From: Bacteroidota bacterium
GTDB lineage: Bacteria > Bacteroidota > Bacteroidia > NS11-12g > UBA955
DNA length: 9,200 nt
Assembly (NCBI GenBank): GCA_027488495.1
Contig: JAIYBO010000185.1
Location: 1 to 9,200 of the forward strand
Reading direction: 5' to 3'
Position 1 is the stretch's first letter, and the number at the start of each line of letters is the position of its first letter. The translations under genes were made by a program, and so were the position numbers. The notes below the pieces were generated by a model. That model saw only the letters and a list, made by a program, of their open reading frames with translations. It did no database searches and had not been told where the DNA came from. Below are positions 6,501-9,200 of the stretch, one piece after another.

Positions 6501-6516
6501 CGTTTCACGTGAAACA
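6501..6516. promoter_or_regulatory. parS: Probable parS site (ParB-binding) over the mnmG start codon
   Basis: CGTTTCACGTGAAACA matches the bacterial parS consensus TGTTTCACGTGAAACA at 15 of 16 positions; only the first base differs. Bases 6502-6515 are a perfect 14-base palindrome. ParB binds such sites, usually near the replication origin, and spreads to form the chromosome-segregation complex with ParA and to load SMC. The site includes the GTG start codon of mnmG (6509-6511). parA and parB are not in this window. The identity rests on the motif, and the position next to mnmG (gidA), a gene often near the origin, supports it. Confidence 0.85.
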
Positions 6517-8383
6517 AGACAATAATAATTTTCAATATGATGTAATCGTGGTAGGTGCCGGTCATGCCGGTTGCGAAGCCGCACATGCCGCAGCCACCAT
6601 GGGTTGTTCGGTGCTGTTGGTTACCATGAACATGGAAACCATAGCCAAAATGAGCTGTAATCCGGCCATGGGTGGGGTGGCTAAAGGACAAATAATCAGA
6701 GAGATCGATGCACTTGGCGGAATGTCTGGTATAATCACAGACAAAACCATGATTCAATTTCGCATGTTGAACCGCAGTAAAGGAGTGGCGATGTGGAGTC
6801 CTAGAGCGCAAAGCGATCGTTGGCGGTTTGCTGAAGAGTGGCGATTGACACTGGAAAACAATGAAAATGTAGACTTTTTTCAAGACAGTGTTTCATCTTT
6901 GTTGTTTGATAATCAAATAGTTACAGGTGTTGTAACAGGTATGGGCATGTCCTTTACTGCTAAAACAGTTGTACTCACCACGGGAACTTTTTTAAATGGC
7001 CTCATTCACATCGGAAGAAAAAATTTCGGTGGGGGCAGAATGGGTGAACATGCCAGTGGTGGCATCACTGAACAATTGGTAACGCTTGGTTTCACTACGG
7101 GAAGGATGAAAACCGGAACCCCTCCTCGCGTAGACGGTCGGTCGTTAGACTATTCCAAAATGGAAGAGCAACCAGGAGACATTGGCCCATATAAATTCAG
7201 TTATTCGGACAGTACTACGCATCTCAGCAAACAACGCAGCTGTTACATAACTTACACAAACGAGGATGTGCATGATGTTTTGCGAGAAGGGTTTTCTGAT
7301 AGCCCAATGTATAACGGAAGTATTTCAGGACTTGGTCCCAGATACTGTCCAAGCATCGAAGACAAAATCAATCGTTTTGCAGAACGGAATAGGCACCAAA
7401 TATTCGTTGAACCAGAAGGTTGGGAAACCGTGGAGGTATATGTGAATGGCTTTAGCACTTCATTGGCTGATGATATACAACTCCGCGCCCTTCGCTTGAT
7501 CCCTGGCTTTGAGAAAGCCAAGATTTTTCGACCTGGATACGCTATTGAGTATGACTTTTTTCAACCAACCCAACTCAAAAATACGTTGGAAACAAAGTTG
7601 GTAGAAGGGCTTTATTTTGCTGGTCAGATTAACGGCACCACTGGGTACGAAGAAGCTGCTTGTCAAGGCCTTATGGCCGGCATTAACGCAGCTTTGCGCG
7701 TAAGGGAGGAAGATCCCTTTGTGTTGGGAAGAGAAGAGGCCTATATCGGCGTATTGATAGACGATTTGATCAACAAAGGCACTGAAGAACCATACCGAAT
7801 GTTTACTTCACGTGCCGAATACAGGATTTCGCTCAGGCAAGACAACGCAGATCAACGCTTAACACCCAGAGGCTTTGCCATAGGATTGGCAAGTAAAGAA
7901 CGATTCGATAAGCTTGAAATAATCAATCGGTGTTCAGAGGAAATCAAAGATTTTTTATCGAAAACGAACGTTACCCCCGAGGATGTTAAACAATATTTAC
8001 CTGAAAATGTAACGGCTATCAACGAGAAACAACGGGCCAATAAGTTGTTGCTCAGACCACAGATAGAATTACATCATTTAGAGAACATCCCGCACATTGG
8101 CGAATTTCTCGTCAATCACACCACGGAAGCAAAAGAAAGGGCGGCGATTTTTATAAAATATCAAGCATACATAGAAAAAGAAATTGAACTGGCTCAGAAA
8201 TTACATCGTTTGGAAGACGTAATGATTCCAGAAGGATACAACTTTCAAAAGCTAAACAGCATCAGTTTAGAAGCCAGAGAAAAACTCAATAAAATCAAAC
8301 CGCAAACCATTGGACAAGCAAGCAGAATTAGCGGTGTTAATCCTTCCGACATACAAGTTTTATTGATTCATTTTGGTAGATAA
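6509..8383 (+). CDS. mnmG: tRNA uridine-5-carboxymethylaminomethyl(34) synthesis enzyme MnmG (GidA)
   Basis: The 624-residue protein is MnmG, the FAD-dependent partner of the GTPase MnmE; together they install the (carboxymethyl)aminomethyl group at C5 of the wobble uridine U34 in certain tRNAs. The Rossmann FAD motif VVGAGHAGCEAA spans 14-25 (GxGxxG 16-21). The first GidA signature, MSCNPAMGGVAKG, starts at Met48 and runs on through REIDALGG; the second, INGTTGYEEAACQG, is at 374-387. PPRVDGRSLDY and the Cys/Arg-rich C-terminal region (EEPYRMFTSRAEYR, RISGVNPSDIQVLL) complete the family layout, and the length is typical. The start is GTG at 6509 inside the parS palindrome. The frame stays open upstream (reading SFHVKQ across the site), but no ATG is present there. 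No Shine-Dalgarno is seen. It lies 13 bases after ybeY, presumably in the same transcript. Cytoplasmic. Confidence 0.97.
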   Translation: MKQDNNNFQYDVIVVGAGHAGCEAAHAAATMGCSVLLVTMNMETIAKMSCNPAMGGVAKGQIIREIDALGGMSGIITDKTMIQFRMLNRSKGVAMWSPRAQSDRWRFAEEWRLTLENNENVDFFQDSVSSLLFDNQIVTGVVTGMGMSFTAKTVVLTTGTFLNGLIHIGRKNFGGGRMGEHASGGITEQLVTLGFTTGRMKTGTPPRVDGRSLDYSKMEEQPGDIGPYKFSYSDSTTHLSKQRSCYITYTNEDVHDVLREGFSDSPMYNGSISGLGPRYCPSIEDKINRFAERNRHQIFVEPEGWETVEVYVNGFSTSLADDIQLRALRLIPGFEKAKIFRPGYAIEYDFFQPTQLKNTLETKLVEGLYFAGQINGTTGYEEAACQGLMAGINAALRVREEDPFVLGREEAYIGVLIDDLINKGTEEPYRMFTSRAEYRISLRQDNADQRLTPRGFAIGLASKERFDKLEIINRCSEEIKDFLSKTNVTPEDVKQYLPENVTAINEKQRANKLLLRPQIELHHLENIPHIGEFLVNHTTEAKERAAIFIKYQAYIEKEIELAQKLHRLEDVMIPEGYNFQKLNSISLEAREKLNKIKPQTIGQASRISGVNPSDIQVLLIHFGR

Positions 8384-8388
8384 CAGCA

Positions 8389-9200
8389 ATGACCTGTAGA
8401 CCAGTTATTTTCAGTTTTACATGCCTCTTTGGTATACTCATAGTTCTCATGAGTGGCTGTGCGAATCCCGTACCACCCAACGGAGGGGACAAGGATACAG
8501 CAGGTCCGATAATTATTAGCATCGAAAGCGAAGTTTTAAAAACAGGCCAAAAAAGGGTGGTAATTGCATTTGATGAGAATATCAGCACCAGCGGCGCTAT
8601 TTTAACATCACCGAGAATTATAAATCCCAATGCATCCACCTTGCATAAAACCGAACAAAGGGTAAAAAGGAATACGTTATTCCTCACATTGCCTCCGTAT
8701 ACCCAAACCATTTATTTGAGTTCCACATTGGTTGATTTAAACGAAAAAAACAAATTCAAACAACCCACTCTCCTATTGGGAAACGATACAGGAGAGATAC
8801 ATATTTCTATTGATGAAACCGATGTCAAAAAGAAATACAATGTTTTTATTCTCAAAGACAGTTTTATTGAAATTTCAGAAAAGAAAAATACCACAAAATA
8901 TCATTTTGATGGACTTAAACTAACGTCGCATTTAACCTACGTTATTGAAAATGACAACAACAATACGATAGATAACAACGAGCGTTACAATGTCTTTTAT
9001 TCAACCCCGCGTGCAAGAGACACTTTTTCAATTGAGCTATATCCTTCCTCCAGACGATATAAAAACCATTATTTCACGAAGGACAATAAACATGTAGTCA
9101 TTGGATCACCATTTTATGAGGAATGGTACAACCTAGATTCTTTGGGAAATTATAACGACACCCTACATTTTAATCATTACCAAGAGAATATATTTAAGAA
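8389..9200 (+). CDS. Ig-like domain lipoprotein of Bacteroidota (partial, runs off right edge)
   Basis: The frame is open from ATG at 8389 to the window end (270 codons, no stop). The N-terminus is a lipoprotein signal: MTCRPVIFSF, a hydrophobic stretch and the lipobox LMSGC with Cys24 as the lipidated residue. The mature start ANPVPPNGGDKDTAGP matches the VPPxGGxxDTxPP opening common in this family. An N-terminal Ig-like (SbsA/Big_5 type) domain follows, with IAFDENIS near residues 59-66 and IYLSSTLVDLNEKN near 111-124, the counterpart of the usual YxIxFxxAIxDxNExN block. Next comes a transthyretin-like segment containing LTYVIENDNNNTIDNNERY (181-199), a DxNxN-type calcium-loop-like motif. 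It should be anchored in the outer membrane or face the periplasm; the molecular role is unknown. It follows mnmG by 5 bases and probably shares its transcript. Complete members are longer, so the C-terminal part is missing. Confidence 0.85.
   Translation, partial: MTCRPVIFSFTCLFGILIVLMSGCANPVPPNGGDKDTAGPIIISIESEVLKTGQKRVVIAFDENISTSGAILTSPRIINPNASTLHKTEQRVKRNTLFLTLPPYTQTIYLSSTLVDLNEKNKFKQPTLLLGNDTGEIHISIDETDVKKKYNVFILKDSFIEISEKKNTTKYHFDGLKLTSHLTYVIENDNNNTIDNNERYNVFYSTPRARDTFSIELYPSSRRYKNHYFTKDNKHVVIGSPFYEEWYNLDSLGNYNDTLHFNHYQENIFK

Noticed and set aside
6501..6516. Palindrome as a transcription terminator of ybeY
   Set aside because: It has no loop and no following T-tract, and it matches the parS consensus.
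6497..6883. Minus-strand frame of 128 codons starting opposite mnmG
   Set aside because: It is antisense to the conserved FAD-binding region of MnmG and resembles no family; it ends in the parS palindrome, which reads similarly on both strands.
8337..8711. Minus-strand frame of 124 codons across the mnmG-lipoprotein junction
   Set aside because: The plus strand here holds the MnmG C-terminus and a convincing lipoprotein signal with lipobox; the minus frame is a shadow.

Overview
The window looks like a chromosomal segment from a member of the Bacteroidota, probably Flavobacteriales-like. The clues are a secreted protein with a type IX secretion (T9SS type B, gliding-motility-associated) C-terminal sorting domain, a lipoprotein of the Bacteroidota Ig-like family, a YbeY with the phylum-type zinc motif, promoter-like TAnnTTTG boxes, and mostly absent Shine-Dalgarno sequences. 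Base composition is moderately AT-rich. I cannot resolve the genus.

Left part (1-1269, minus strand): the window opens inside a minus-strand gene whose first 205 codons are present. They encode a hydrophilic extension built from 20-residue tandem repeats rich in Arg, Gly, Asp, Lys and Phe; the catalytic part lies outside the window. In Bacteroidota such N-terminal extensions are typical of RsuA/RluB-type pseudouridine synthases, which is my best guess. Upstream of it, also on minus, is a small zinc-ribbon protein of unknown function. It diverges from ssb across a 214-base intergenic stretch that holds a short direct repeat.

Middle and right part (1270-9200, plus strand): ssb encodes a short single-stranded-DNA-binding protein without the usual acidic tail and ends at a strong intrinsic terminator. 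Directly after it comes a tightly packed run of six genes that looks like one transcription unit: the zinc-binding and the complementary subunit of a two-gene M16B peptidase (4-base overlap), a T9SS-exported FN3-like protein (5-base gap), ybeY (4-base overlap), mnmG (13-base gap) and a lipoprotein (5-base gap) that runs off the right edge. The genes mix RNA maturation and modification (YbeY, MnmG, possibly the left-edge protein) with proteolysis and envelope or secreted functions, so shared transcription need not mean a shared pathway.

The most striking non-coding signal is a near-perfect ParB-binding parS site (14-base perfect palindrome) that covers the start codon of mnmG. I see no clearly new multi-gene system. 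The points worth a second look are the parS/start-codon overlap, the possibly leaderless GTG start of the M16 operon, the SSB with a non-canonical tail, and the expanding 60-base coding repeats.
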